A stretch of DNA of 64,000 nucleotides from Sphingomonas taxi. GTDB taxonomy: Bacteria; Pseudomonadota; Alphaproteobacteria; Sphingomonadales; Sphingomonadaceae. The stretch's first letter is position 1; each line of letters starts with the position of its first letter. The notes below the pieces were generated by a model. It was not told the DNA's origin, searched no databases, and worked only from the letters and a program-made list of their open reading frames with translations. Below, piece after piece: positions 1 to 8,615 of this stretch. The position numbers were made by a program, and so were the translations under genes. The stretch covers positions 62,001 through 126,000 of the forward strand of contig QFMX01000007.1 of NCBI GenBank assembly GCA_003240625.1, read 5' to 3'.

Positions 1-10
1 TCGCAGGAAC

Positions 11-1111
11 GTGGTTCAGCGTGACGTGACGATGCGCCGCCCGCTGACCCCGGTCTGGCTCGCGGCGCCGTCACGGTTCGCAAACATCTCGCAGCCGGCC
101 GCCCGGGCGGTGGTCGCGCTGCTGGCGCTGCTCGTGACCGCGACGCTCGCCGCGCTCTCCACGGCACCCGCTCATACCGATACCGCGCTATACGCGATGA
201 TCGTGGACGGCGTTCGCCACGGCGGCAATTACTATGCGGTGGCCGCAGATGCGCTGCGCGCCGGCGGCTATCCGCTCGCGCCATTCACCGCGTTCCGCCT
301 GCCCACGCTCGCGGTGATCGAGGCCGCGCTGCCGAGCATGGTAGTGATTGCGATGCTCTACCTACTCACCGCGGCGGTCGCGGTCGCCTGCTATGGCCGA
401 ATGCAGCCGGTACTGAAGACGCGCGCCGCGCAGACGGTGGTCGCTTTGCTGCTGTTCGCCAGCCTCGTGCCTCTGCTCCAGCCCTCGCTCGCGCCATTGC
501 CCGATCTCTGGGCCGGGCTCGCGATAACGCTCTCGCTCGCGATCAGGCGGCGCGGCCATTATGTCGACGCGATCGCGTTCGGTGTTGTAGCGGCCGTGCT
601 CCGCGAGACTGCTGCACTCTATCTGATCGTCATGCTGTCGTTCGCGCTGGCCGAACGTCAGCGGCGCGAGGCGCTAGGCTGGGCCGCCGCGCTGATCGTC
701 GTCGCCCTCGTACTGGCAATCCACGCCTATGCCGTGGCGCAGGTCGTCAAGCCACTCGACGACATGGTTTTCGACTGGGCCGGGCTGCTCGGTTTCGGCG
801 CGTTCGTGTCCGCCACAGTCTCGGCCACCGCACTCGCCTGGCTGCCGTTGGGCCTGGCAGCACCGATCGTCGGCCTCGCGCTGTTCGGCTGGGCGACATG
901 GCGCGATCCCCTCGCCCTGCGTGCGCTCGCGACGATCGTCCTCACCGCATTGCTGATCACCGTGTTCGGCACCGAGGAGACGCCGCACTGGGCGCTGCTG
1001 GTCACGCCGTTGCTGCTGACCGGTCTCGTGTTCGTTCCCGATGGCCTGCGCGATCTGGTCCATGCGGCGCTCGACAGCCGACGCATTACCGTGACGCGGA
1101 TTATCCGCTAA
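11..1111 (+). CDS. Polytopic membrane protein of unknown function
   Basis: I do not recognise a named family. The 366-residue product is strongly hydrophobic, with about nine or ten predicted membrane spans beginning near residue 32. A polar loop of roughly 40 residues (about 55-95, with HTDTALY and YYAVAADALR) follows the first span. A long first extracytoplasmic loop followed by many helices resembles GT-C-type glycosyltransferases or mannosyltransferase-like proteins, but I see no diagnostic catalytic motif, so this is only a suggestion. The start is uncertain: GTG at 11 and ATG at 32 are both in frame, and the frame is open to the window edge, so the gene may begin outside. It ends 10 bases before coaBC and could be co-transcribed with it. 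Confidence 0.7.
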   Translation: MVQRDVTMRRPLTPVWLAAPSRFANISQPAARAVVALLALLVTATLAALSTAPAHTDTALYAMIVDGVRHGGNYYAVAADALRAGGYPLAPFTAFRLPTLAVIEAALPSMVVIAMLYLLTAAVAVACYGRMQPVLKTRAAQTVVALLLFASLVPLLQPSLAPLPDLWAGLAITLSLAIRRRGHYVDAIAFGVVAAVLRETAALYLIVMLSFALAERQRREALGWAAALIVVALVLAIHAYAVAQVVKPLDDMVFDWAGLLGFGAFVSATVSATALAWLPLGLAAPIVGLALFGWATWRDPLALRALATIVLTALLITVFGTEETPHWALLVTPLLLTGLVFVPDGLRDLVHAALDSRRITVTRIIR

Positions 1112-1121
1112 AGACGCCTTC

Positions 1122-2309
1122 ATGACGCGCATTCTCCTGATCGTCGGTGGCGGGATCGCCGCCTACAAGGCCGCCGAACTGATCCGCCTGCTGAAAGGCC
1201 GCGGCCATGCGGTGCGCTGCGTGATGACCGAGGCGGCGCATCATTTCGTCACGCCGATGACGCTCGCCGCGCTCAGCGAGGACAAGGTCTACACGACGCT
1301 CTGGGACCTCAAGGACGAGGCCGAGATGGGCCATATCCAGCTCAGCCGCCAAGCCGACCTGATCGTCGTCGCCCCCGCCACCGCCGACCTGATCGCGCGC
1401 ATGGCCGGCGGACTCGCGAACGACCTCGCGACGACGCTGCTGCTCGCGACCGACAAGCCGGTCCTGGTCGCGCCCGCGATGAACGTCCGCATGTGGACCC
1501 ACGCCGCGACCGTCCGCAACGTCGCGCAACTCCGCGCCGACGGCGTGACGGTGATGCAACCCGACGAAGGCGCGATGGCGTGCGGCGAATACGGCCCCGG
1601 CCGCCTGCCCGAGCCCCCCGCGATCCTCGCCGCTATCGAAGACATGGTCGCTCCCGCACCGCGCAAGCGGCTCGCGGGCCGCCATGTGCTCGTCACCGCC
1701 GGCCCGACTCACGAACCGATCGACCCGGTCCGCTACATCGCCAATCGCTCCTCTGGCAAACAGGGCTTCGCGATCGCCGCGGCGCTGGCACGGCTCGGCG
1801 CACGCGTCACGCTCGTCGCCGGCCCCGTGACGCTCGCGACCCCGCCGGCGGTCGACCGGATCGACGTCGAGACCGCGCGCGAGATGGCCGACGCGGTCGA
1901 CCACGCGCTGCCTGCCGACGCCGCCGTCATGGTGGCCGCCGTGGCGGACTGGCACGTCGAGTCCGCCGCGCAGAAGATCAAGAAGGGCGATGCCACACCC
2001 ACGCTGACGCTCGCGGAAAATCCCGACATTCTCGCGACTTTGGCGCGCAGCCCGCACCGCCCTCGCCTCCTGATCGGGTTCGCCGCAGAAACCGAACACG
2101 TGCTCGAACACGCCACCGCCAAGCGCGTCCGCAAACAGGCCGACTGGATCGTCGCCAACGACGTATCGGGCGACGTGATGGGCGGCGCGGACAACAGCGT
2201 GCATCTCGTCACGGCAACCGGCGTCGAGAGCTGGGAGCGCCTGCCCAAGGAGGCGGTCGCCGCCCGACTGGCGGACCGCATCGCCGATGCGCTAGAAGCC
2301 GCATCATGA
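1122..2309 (+). CDS. coaBC: Bifunctional CoaBC (phosphopantothenoylcysteine decarboxylase / phosphopantothenate-cysteine ligase)
   Basis: This cytoplasmic flavoprotein catalyses two consecutive steps of coenzyme A synthesis: joining cysteine to 4'-phosphopantothenate and decarboxylating the product. The N-terminal CoaC half (about 1-180) has the flavin-binding start ILLIVGGGIAAYKA, the active-site His near residue 71 in GHIQLSR, the PAMN motif with Asn about 121, and the substrate-flap Cys near 154 in ACGEYGPGRLPEP. The CoaB half (about 185-395) begins with VLVTAGPTHEPID and has the dimerisation/CTP motif NRSSGKQG. The length of 395 residues is normal for the fusion. The stop codon overlaps the dut start by four bases (ATGA), which indicates translational coupling. 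Confidence 0.97.
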   Translation: MTRILLIVGGGIAAYKAAELIRLLKGRGHAVRCVMTEAAHHFVTPMTLAALSEDKVYTTLWDLKDEAEMGHIQLSRQADLIVVAPATADLIARMAGGLANDLATTLLLATDKPVLVAPAMNVRMWTHAATVRNVAQLRADGVTVMQPDEGAMACGEYGPGRLPEPPAILAAIEDMVAPAPRKRLAGRHVLVTAGPTHEPIDPVRYIANRSSGKQGFAIAAALARLGARVTLVAGPVTLATPPAVDRIDVETAREMADAVDHALPADAAVMVAAVADWHVESAAQKIKKGDATPTLTLAENPDILATLARSPHRPRLLIGFAAETEHVLEHATAKRVRKQADWIVANDVSGDVMGGADNSVHLVTATGVESWERLPKEAVAARLADRIADALEAAS

Positions 2310-2743
2310 TCCGCATCGAACTCAAACGCCTGCCGCACGGCGAAGGCCTGCCTTTGCCTGTCTACGCGACCGACGGCGCGGCCGGCATGGACGTAGTCGC
2401 CGCCGAGGCGCTGACGCTAGCGCCCGGCGCACGCGCGGCCGTCGCGACCGGCTTCGCGATCGCCATTCCCGCCGGGCACGAGGTCCAGGTCCGCCCCCGC
2501 TCCGGCCTCGCGCTCAAGCACGGCGTCACCTGCCTCAACACGCCCGGTACGATCGACAGCGACTATCGCGGCGAAGTGAAGGTCATCCTCGCCAATCTCG
2601 GCCAGGAGCCCTTCGAGATTGCGCGCGGCGACCGGATCGCGCAGCTCGTTCCCGCGGTCGTCCTGCGCGCCACGCTCGACGAAGTCGCGACGCTCGACGA
2701 CACCACGCGCGGTGCAGGCGGCTTCGGATCGACCGGCCGATGA
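2306..2743 (+). CDS. dut: dUTP diphosphatase (dUTPase)
   Basis: This homotrimeric enzyme hydrolyses dUTP to dUMP and pyrophosphate, keeping uracil out of DNA and supplying dTMP synthesis. The 145-residue product shows the five trimeric dUTPase motifs in order: AAGMDV (I), PRSGLALKHG (II), NTPGTIDSDYRGEVKV with the catalytic Asp and Tyr (III), RGDRIAQLV (IV) and the C-terminal Gly-rich arm RGAGGFGSTGR (V). The ATG at 2306 overlaps the coaBC stop, and this family normally starts just before the RIELKRL segment, so I reject a longer start inside coaBC. The coaBC-dut pairing is a common bacterial gene order. Its own stop overlaps the next start. Confidence 0.97.
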   Translation: MIRIELKRLPHGEGLPLPVYATDGAAGMDVVAAEALTLAPGARAAVATGFAIAIPAGHEVQVRPRSGLALKHGVTCLNTPGTIDSDYRGEVKVILANLGQEPFEIARGDRIAQLVPAVVLRATLDEVATLDDTTRGAGGFGSTGR

Positions 2744-3216
2744 TCGCCGCCTTCCTCCTCCTGCTCCAAGCCGCGGCGCCTCCGATCGCTCAGGTGCAGG
2801 TCGTCCCCACGATCCCGGCGCCGCCGCCCGCTACGGTCCCCGCATCTGCCCCAGTATCCGGCCCAGTATCCGGCCCATTACCCCCGCAGGACTGGAGCAC
2901 GCTGCCCCCCCTGCGCATCCGCCGCCAGGCGACCACGCTCGCCAACACCTCGGCCTATGTCCACGGCGAAGTCATGGCCGGGCGTTGCGCGAAGGCGGTC
3001 CGGACGGTGCAGGGCTGGTCGCTCAGCCTTGACCTCGCGGTGCTGATGACGCGCGACGGCCGCGTCCGCCGCATCACCCCGCGCGCGATCGATTGCCCGA
3101 CGGTCGAGCAATATGCGGCCGGCGTCATCCTCGGCGCGCGCGATTCAATCGACGTGGTCGATACCGATACGGACACCTGGTATCGCACCAGCCTGACGTT
3201 CGCCTGGGGCGCATGA
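2740..3216 (+). CDS. Small secreted or periplasmic hypothetical protein
   Basis: I do not recognise the family. The 158-residue product begins with a short hydrophobic segment (MIAAFLLLLQAAAPP) that looks like a signal peptide. A Pro/Ala/Val linker to about residue 55 follows, with a small tandem repeat PVSGPVSGP, and then a globular part to the end containing two cysteines (about 88 and 119) that could pair. The start overlaps the dut stop (ATGA) and the stop overlaps the moeB-like start, so it sits firmly inside a four-gene coupled run. The context suggests co-expression with metabolic genes but not a function. Confidence 0.75.
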   Translation: MIAAFLLLLQAAAPPIAQVQVVPTIPAPPPATVPASAPVSGPVSGPLPPQDWSTLPPLRIRRQATTLANTSAYVHGEVMAGRCAKAVRTVQGWSLSLDLAVLMTRDGRVRRITPRAIDCPTVEQYAAGVILGARDSIDVVDTDTDTWYRTSLTFAWGA

Positions 3217-3974
3217 TCCTCTCCGACGACGAACTCACCCGGTATGCGCGGCATATCGTCCTCAAGGAATTCGGCGGCTCCGGACAGGCCCGGCTGAAGG
3301 CGGCCACCGTCGCGATCGTCGGTGCCGGCGGGATCGGCTCGCCCGCGATCCAGTATCTGGGAGCCGCCGGTGTCGGTCGACTAATCCTGATCGACGACGA
3401 CCGGGTCGAGCCGTCGAACCTGCAACGCCAGACGATCTTCACCACCGCGGATACCGGCATCGCGAAGGTCGAGGCAGCGGCGGCAGCGGTCCAGCGGATC
3501 AACCCGCATGTCGCAGTCGAAACCCACCGCGTGCGCATCGATTCGACGAACGTCGCAAGCCTGCTGGCCGGCGCAGACGTCGTAATCGATGGCTGCGACA
3601 ACTTCGCGACCCGCTTCTGCGTCGCCGATGCCGCACATGTCGCCAAGATCCCGCTCGTTTCCGCCGCGGTCGGGCAGTTCGAAGGCCAGCTCGCCACCTA
3701 TCGCGGCTGGGAAGCGGACAAGCCGTGCTACCGCTGCTTCGTCGGCGAAGACCCCGAGCGGGCCGAGACGAGCTGCGCGGAAGACGGCGTCCTCGGCCCC
3801 GTCACCGGCGTGATCGGCAGCCTCGCCGCACTGGAAGTCCTGCGCGCCATCGCCCCGTTCGGCGACGACCCCGCGGGCAAGTTGCTGTTGATTGACCTTC
3901 TGGCGCTGCGCTTCCGGTCGATCCGCCTGCCGAAGGATCCGGGTTGCCGCGCCTGCGGTACAACGCGCGGCTAG
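3213..3974 (+). CDS. moeB: HesA/MoeB/ThiF family adenylyltransferase
   Basis: This E1-like enzyme adenylates the C-terminal glycine of a ubiquitin-fold sulfur carrier (MoaD or ThiS) with ATP, for molybdopterin or thiamine synthesis. The 253-residue product has the Rossmann nucleotide-binding motif VGAGGIGSP near residue 34. It has two zinc-binding CxxC pairs (CYRC and CRAC near the C-terminus), and a Cys in the AETSCAEDGVLGPVTG segment in the position typical of the family. The ATG at 3213 overlaps the upstream stop, and the protein begins ILSDDELTRYARHI as family members do. The open frame runs further upstream but without support. MoeB and ThiF cannot be separated from sequence alone; length and the C-terminal CxxC fit MoeB. 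Confidence 0.88.
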   Translation: MILSDDELTRYARHIVLKEFGGSGQARLKAATVAIVGAGGIGSPAIQYLGAAGVGRLILIDDDRVEPSNLQRQTIFTTADTGIAKVEAAAAAVQRINPHVAVETHRVRIDSTNVASLLAGADVVIDGCDNFATRFCVADAAHVAKIPLVSAAVGQFEGQLATYRGWEADKPCYRCFVGEDPERAETSCAEDGVLGPVTGVIGSLAALEVLRAIAPFGDDPAGKLLLIDLLALRFRSIRLPKDPGCRACGTTRG

Positions 3975-3996
3975 GAGCCTTCTCGACCGCGACTTC

Positions 3997-4023
3997 GTCA
4001 CCCCGGACCGGGGCCGGGGTGAC
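3997..4023. repeat. Short perfect hairpin (half of a dispersed GTCACCCCGG element)
   Basis: The arms GTCACCCCGG and CCGGGGTGAC form a 10-bp perfect inverted repeat with a 7-base spacer, between the convergent moeB-like and galU genes. It could act as a bidirectional transcription stop, although no T-run follows. The same arm sequence recurs near 52768 and 55598, so it belongs to a dispersed repeat family. Confidence 0.6.
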
Positions 4024-4042
4024 GGATGGGTGATGGCCCGGT

Positions 4043-4915
4043 TCAGCCCTTCAGCAGCCCGTTGGCGAACTCCCGCACGGCCGGACCGATGTCGGCCCGC
4101 GACAGCGCGATTGCCAGGTTCGCCTGGATGTACCCCGCCTTGTCGCCGCAATCGTAGCGCTGGCCGTCGAAGGTGAAGCCATGGAACGGCTGGTTGCCGA
4201 TCAGCTGCGCCATCGCGTCGGTCAGCTGGATCTCTCCACCAGCGCCCTTCTCCTGGTTCTCCAGGATGCGCATCACATCGGGCTGGAGAATGTAGCGACC
4301 GGGAATCATCAGGTTCGACGGCGCGGTGCCCTGCTTGGGCTTCTCGACCAGAGCCTTCACCTCGGTCAGACGACCATCGATCGCGCCGGGCGAGATGATG
4401 CCGTATTTGTCGGTCTCCGAATCGGCCACTTCGAGCGCACCGATCACGTTGCCGCCGACCTGGTTATACGCCTCGACCATCTGCTTCATGAAGCCCGGCT
4501 TGCCCACCATCAGTTCGTCGGGGAGCAGGACGGCGAACGGCTCGTCGCCGACGATCTCGCGCGCGCACCACACCGCATGGCCAAGGCCCAGCGGCTCCTG
4601 CTGGCGCACATAGACCGGCGAACCCGGCTTCATCCGGATCTGGCTGATCGCATCGAGCGACTTGCCGCGCGCGCGCATCGTATCCTCGAGCTCGTACGAG
4701 ATATCGAAATGATCCTCGAGCGCCCCCTTGCCGCGACCGGTGACGAAGATGATCTGCTCGATCCCCGCTTCCAGCGCTTCCTCGACCGCATATTGGATCA
4801 GCGGCTTGTCGACGACGGTCAGCATTTCCTTGGGCATCGACTTGGTCGCGGGGAGAAAGCGCGTGCCGAGCCCGGCGACGGGAAATACGGCCTTGCGAAG
4901 CGGCTTGATCGTCAT
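4043..4915 (-). CDS. galU: UTP-glucose-1-phosphate uridylyltransferase
   Basis: The enzyme forms UDP-glucose and pyrophosphate from UTP and glucose-1-phosphate, supplying exopolysaccharide, glycolipid and nucleotide-sugar pathways. The 290-residue product has the nucleotidyltransferase signature GTRFLPATKSMPKEM near the N-terminus, the ITGRGK-like segment (VTGRGKGALEDHFD) and the VEKPK loop typical of bacterial GalU. I place the start at the ATG at 4915 because a GGAG Shine-Dalgarno sequence lies 7 bases upstream. The TTG codon four codons further up would fall inside that ribosome-binding site. It is divergent from wecB and likely contributes to the same cell-surface sugar supply. Confidence 0.96.
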   Translation of the reverse strand: MTIKPLRKAVFPVAGLGTRFLPATKSMPKEMLTVVDKPLIQYAVEEALEAGIEQIIFVTGRGKGALEDHFDISYELEDTMRARGKSLDAISQIRMKPGSPVYVRQQEPLGLGHAVWCAREIVGDEPFAVLLPDELMVGKPGFMKQMVEAYNQVGGNVIGALEVADSETDKYGIISPGAIDGRLTEVKALVEKPKQGTAPSNLMIPGRYILQPDVMRILENQEKGAGGEIQLTDAMAQLIGNQPFHGFTFDGQRYDCGDKAGYIQANLAIALSRADIGPAVREFANGLLKG

Positions 4916-5062
4916 TCGGAGCTCCAATTATGTCTTCGAGGTCGTTTAGTTGCGCTGCACCATTTACCGGTCGTTACGGACCCGCGCAATTCCGATCACC
5001 CGATCAAAGAAACGCTGTAACCGGTTAGCGCGTCATTAAATATCGTCGACTAGAGAGGTTCC

Positions 5063-6205
5063 ATGTCCAAGATCCTCGTCATTTTCGGGACGCGCCCCGA
5101 AGCGATCAAACTCTTTCCGGTGATCCGTGCGCTGGCGGCAACACCCGGCCTCGCGGTGCGAACCTGCGTTACCGCGCAACATCGCGGGTTGCTCGACCAG
5201 GTCCTCGCCATCGCCGATCTGTCGCCCGACATCGATCTCGACCTCATGGAGCCGGGACAGACGCTCGATCGCCTGACCGCGCGACTGCTCACCGGGCTTG
5301 GCGAAGTGATGGACGCCGAGATGCCTGATCTCGTCATGGTGCAGGGCGATACCGCGACCGCGATGACGGGTGCCCTCGCCGCCTATTACCGCAAGGTGCC
5401 GGTCGCGCATGTCGAGGCAGGGCTGCGCTCGGGCGACATCTACCAGCCTTGGCCGGAGGAGGTGAACCGCCGCATCGTCGCGCCGATCGCCGCGCTGCAT
5501 TTCGCCCCGACCGAGACCGCGGCCAAGGCGTTGCGGCGTGAGACGATCCCCGCCGATACGATCCACGTCACCGGCAACACCGTGATCGACGCGCTGCACT
5601 GGACCGCCGACCGTGTCGCCGCGGATCCTGCACTGGCCGCGGGCCTCGACGGCATCGCAGCGCGCTTCGCCGGCAAGCGCATCGTCCTGGTCACCACGCA
5701 CCGGCGCGAGAATTTCGGCGACGGCATGGCGGCGATTGCCCGCGCGATCGGTCGGATCTCCGAGCGCGACGACGTGGCGGTGCTGTTCCCCGTCCACCCC
5801 AATCCCAACGTCGTCTCCGTGATGGACGCGATTCTCGGCGACCGCGCCAACGTCGCGCGGATCGAACCGCTCGATTACCCGCATTTCGTCCGCGCGCTCG
5901 GCATGGCTGAGATCGTCCTGACCGATTCCGGCGGTGTGCAGGAGGAGGCCCCCGCGCTCGGCAAGCCCGTCCTCGTGATGCGCGAGACGACCGAGCGCCC
6001 GGAAGGTGTAGCGGCTGGCACCGCCAAGCTGATCGGCACCGACGAGGACCGTATCGTCTCCGAAATCTTCACACTGCTCGACGACGCAGGCGTATATGCC
6101 GCGATGGCGCGTGCCCATAACCCGTTCGGGGACGGCCATGCCGCGGCCAGGATCGCCGAGACAATCGCAGAAACACTCGCAAAGGGCGCCGGGCATGCTG
6201 TCTGA
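5063..6205 (+). CDS. wecB: UDP-N-acetylglucosamine 2-epimerase (non-hydrolysing)
   Basis: This cytoplasmic enzyme interconverts UDP-GlcNAc and UDP-ManNAc. The 380-residue length and start (KILVIFGTRPEAIKLFPVI) are typical. Family motifs are visible: QGDTATAM, HVEAGLRSGD with the conserved His-Glu pair, TGNTVIDAL, VTTHRRENFG, and the C-terminal substrate loop SGGVQEEAPALGKPVLVMRETTERPE. An AGAGAGG ribosome-binding site precedes the ATG. It overlaps wecC by 11 bases, so the two form a coupled pair making UDP-ManNAcA for a surface polysaccharide. No glycosyltransferase or polymerase gene adjoins the pair. Confidence 0.97.
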   Translation: MSKILVIFGTRPEAIKLFPVIRALAATPGLAVRTCVTAQHRGLLDQVLAIADLSPDIDLDLMEPGQTLDRLTARLLTGLGEVMDAEMPDLVMVQGDTATAMTGALAAYYRKVPVAHVEAGLRSGDIYQPWPEEVNRRIVAPIAALHFAPTETAAKALRRETIPADTIHVTGNTVIDALHWTADRVAADPALAAGLDGIAARFAGKRIVLVTTHRRENFGDGMAAIARAIGRISERDDVAVLFPVHPNPNVVSVMDAILGDRANVARIEPLDYPHFVRALGMAEIVLTDSGGVQEEAPALGKPVLVMRETTERPEGVAAGTAKLIGTDEDRIVSEIFTLLDDAGVYAAMARAHNPFGDGHAAARIAETIAETLAKGAGHAV

Positions 6206-7514
6206 TACCAACCTCAACGTCGTCGTGCTCGGGCTCGGCTATATCGGCCTTCCCACCGCTGCGATCATCGCGCGGACCGGCGCGCAGGTGCTCGGCGTCG
6301 ACGTGACCGAATCGGTCGTCGAGACCGTCAATTCGGGCCGGGTGCATATCGAGGAGGTCGATCTCGATGGTCTCGTCTCCGGCGTCGTCGCGCGTGGTAC
6401 GTTGCGCGCCTCGACCGCGATCGAGCCGGCGGATGTCTTCGTCATCGCCGTGCCGACGCCGTTCGACGCGGATCATGCGCCCAACATCGGCTATGTCCTC
6501 GACGCTGCGACGACCATCGCTTCCGTGCTGAAGGCCGGCGATACGATCATCCTCGAATCGACCTCCCCGGTCGGCACGACCGAAAAGGTCCGCGATCTTC
6601 TGGCGACCTTGCGCCCCGATCTGCGCGTACCGGGCAAGACGGGCGACCAGGCGGACATCGCAATCGCCTATTGCCCCGAGCGCGTGCTGCCCGGCCGCAT
6701 CCTGGTCGAGCTGATCGACAACGACCGCGTCATCGGCGGGATCACGCCGCGGTGCGCACGCAAGGCCCTCACCTTCTACCGCCGCTTCGTGCGCGGCGCC
6801 TGCGTCACCACCACCGCGCGCGCGGCGGAGATGACGAAGCTCACCGAGAACGCGTTTCGCGACGTCAACATCGCATTCGCCAATGAATTGTCGCTGATCG
6901 CCGATACGATGGGCGTCGACGTCTGGGAGGTGATCCGCCTCGCCAACCGCCATCCGCGCGTCAATATTCTCCAGCCCGGCCCCGGCGTCGGAGGGCATTG
7001 CATCGCGGTCGACCCGTGGTTCCTGGTCCACGCCGCCCCCGACCAGACCCCGCTGATCCGCACCGCACGCGAGGTGAACGATGGCAAGACCGACCACGTC
7101 ATCGCGCAGGTCGCCGCCCTCGTCGAAGCCTCGCCGGGCGCAACGGTCGCGTGCCTCGGCCTCGCGTTCAAGGCGAACATCGACGACTTCCGCGAGAGCC
7201 CTGCCCTCAAGGTCGCCGAAGCGGTGGCGCGGCAGTTCGGCGACCGGGTGCGGATCGTCGAACCCTATGCGCAGACGCTTCCCGCGGTCCTGGCGGACAC
7301 CGGCGCCACGCTGATCGACGTCGATACCGCGATCGAGACCTGTTCGATCATGATCGTGCTGGTCGACCACGACGTGTTCAAATCGATCCCGCTCGAGGAA
7401 CGCGCCGACAAGGCGGTGCTCGATACGCGCGGCATCTGGCCGGATCAGCCGCGCGCGTCGGGGCTGCCGGTCAACGCAACGGCACGTCTCGAGTCGCAAC
7501 GACTGGCGGGATGA
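6195..7514 (+). CDS. wecC: UDP-N-acetyl-D-mannosamine dehydrogenase
   Basis: The enzyme oxidises UDP-ManNAc to UDP-ManNAcA in two NAD-dependent steps. The 439-residue product has an N-terminal Rossmann motif (VVLGLGYIGLPTA), the ESTSPVGTTEKV segment, the catalytic Cys near residue 269 in GVGGHCIAVDPWF, and the C-terminal UDP-binding domain with FKANIDDFRESPA. The open frame extends upstream into wecB, but the family start and wecB overlap support ATG 6195. Its 3' end overlaps the convergent M48 protease gene by 44 bases. Substrate assignment rests on the neighbouring wecB; other UDP-hexose dehydrogenases share the fold. Confidence 0.95.
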   Translation: MLSDTNLNVVVLGLGYIGLPTAAIIARTGAQVLGVDVTESVVETVNSGRVHIEEVDLDGLVSGVVARGTLRASTAIEPADVFVIAVPTPFDADHAPNIGYVLDAATTIASVLKAGDTIILESTSPVGTTEKVRDLLATLRPDLRVPGKTGDQADIAIAYCPERVLPGRILVELIDNDRVIGGITPRCARKALTFYRRFVRGACVTTTARAAEMTKLTENAFRDVNIAFANELSLIADTMGVDVWEVIRLANRHPRVNILQPGPGVGGHCIAVDPWFLVHAAPDQTPLIRTAREVNDGKTDHVIAQVAALVEASPGATVACLGLAFKANIDDFRESPALKVAEAVARQFGDRVRIVEPYAQTLPAVLADTGATLIDVDTAIETCSIMIVLVDHDVFKSIPLEERADKAVLDTRGIWPDQPRASGLPVNATARLESQRLAG

Positions 7515-8463
7515 TCGGCCGCGTCGGGGTCGCCGCGATCGCGCGCGCGGCGGCCTCGAGCACCTCGGCGCGTGCCTTGGACGAGGCATGCGTACGACTG
7601 CGGAACAATCCGCCATCGATCGTGCCGCCCTTCTGCCGCCAGAATTTGGGCGCCGACATCGGGTCATACCCGGCATTGGCGAGCAGGTAGATCCCGAGCA
7701 GGTCCGCCTGGTCCTCGGTCTCGCGGATCAATCGGCCGTTGCGACCCAGCTCCGCCAGCATGCCGCGGTTGATCTTCGCCGCGTCGAGCCTGTCGCGGTG
7801 GCGCAGGATATTGTGCGCTAGCTCGTGCGAAACGACGACCGCGATCTCCTCGTCGGTATAATCCTCGAAGAAGCGCTCGCCGATCTGCACGATCGCGCCA
7901 TCCGCCGTTGCGCCGAGACCACTGCCCAGCAGTATCTCGAACCGCGAGCGACACCCGGCGACCGGCTGCACCGCGATCGGCAAACGCTTCCCTCCGCGCA
8001 GGATGGTCAGCCGCAACAGTTGGGCGATCGGCGCCGCCGCGATCACCGCTTCCGCCGCATCGCGTGCCCCCGCGCCCTCTGCGGCATTCGCGCCCGGCAG
8101 CCCGGGTTGCTCGGTGTCGTTGATCGCGACGATCGAGTCGTTCGCGCGCACACCGGCCCGGTCCGCGGGCGCTCCCGGCACGACCGCCTCGACGCCCACC
8201 ATCGATTCGAAGCCGAACGCCGTCGCCGCGGACGGGCGCGCTGCCGGCCCATATTGCGTCAGCGCATGGATCGGCATCCCGATCTGCGGTTGCTGCCGAT
8301 CGCACAGCGCAGCGTTGGCGGTCGTCAGCCGGTAGGCGATCGTCGCAAGGCGGAGGTCCGCTGCACGCAACGTCTCGAAGAACGCGGGGCTGGGCGCGGC
8401 CTCCTTGGCGGGCGACGCGGCGGTAAGCAGCAGGAGCGGCAGCAGGCGGGGGATCATCGACAT
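7471..8463 (-). CDS. M48 family metalloprotease with embedded PDZ domain, secreted
   Basis: A zinc endopeptidase probably exported to the periplasm. The 330-residue product has an N-terminal signal-like segment (MSMIPRLLPLLLLTAASP), a PDZ-like domain at about 85-170 (VVPGAPADRAGVRANDSIVAIND), and then an M48 catalytic core. Zinc ligands are in HELAH near residue 214 and the Glu in ETEDQADLLGIYLL. A GGGAGG ribosome-binding site precedes the ATG at 8463. The PDZ sits before the protease core, so substrate binding or inhibition by the PDZ is plausible. It converges on wecC and overlaps its 3' end. The physiological substrate is unknown; envelope quality control is an inference. Confidence 0.88.
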   Translation of the reverse strand: MSMIPRLLPLLLLTAASPAKEAAPSPAFFETLRAADLRLATIAYRLTTANAALCDRQQPQIGMPIHALTQYGPAARPSAATAFGFESMVGVEAVVPGAPADRAGVRANDSIVAINDTEQPGLPGANAAEGAGARDAAEAVIAAAPIAQLLRLTILRGGKRLPIAVQPVAGCRSRFEILLGSGLGATADGAIVQIGERFFEDYTDEEIAVVVSHELAHNILRHRDRLDAAKINRGMLAELGRNGRLIRETEDQADLLGIYLLANAGYDPMSAPKFWRQKGGTIDGGLFRSRTHASSKARAEVLEAAARAIAATPTRPIIPPVVATRDVPLR

Positions 8464-8615
8464 GAACCTCCCTTAGCCATCGCGCACGGCCGCGTCATGC
8501 CGCATAGGCACCGATCGCAGACGACTGGCATACATTGCGACCGACCGTGGAACATCCTATGCGACCGCGCGTCCGATCAGCTCTGGTACATCTTACCCTC
8601 CCCATCGATAGCGAT

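Noticed and set aside
6069..7676. Long open frame on the minus strand opposite wecC (535 codons)
   Set aside because: It is the antisense shadow of wecC with Arg/Asp-rich composition and no family features, as expected in high-GC DNA.
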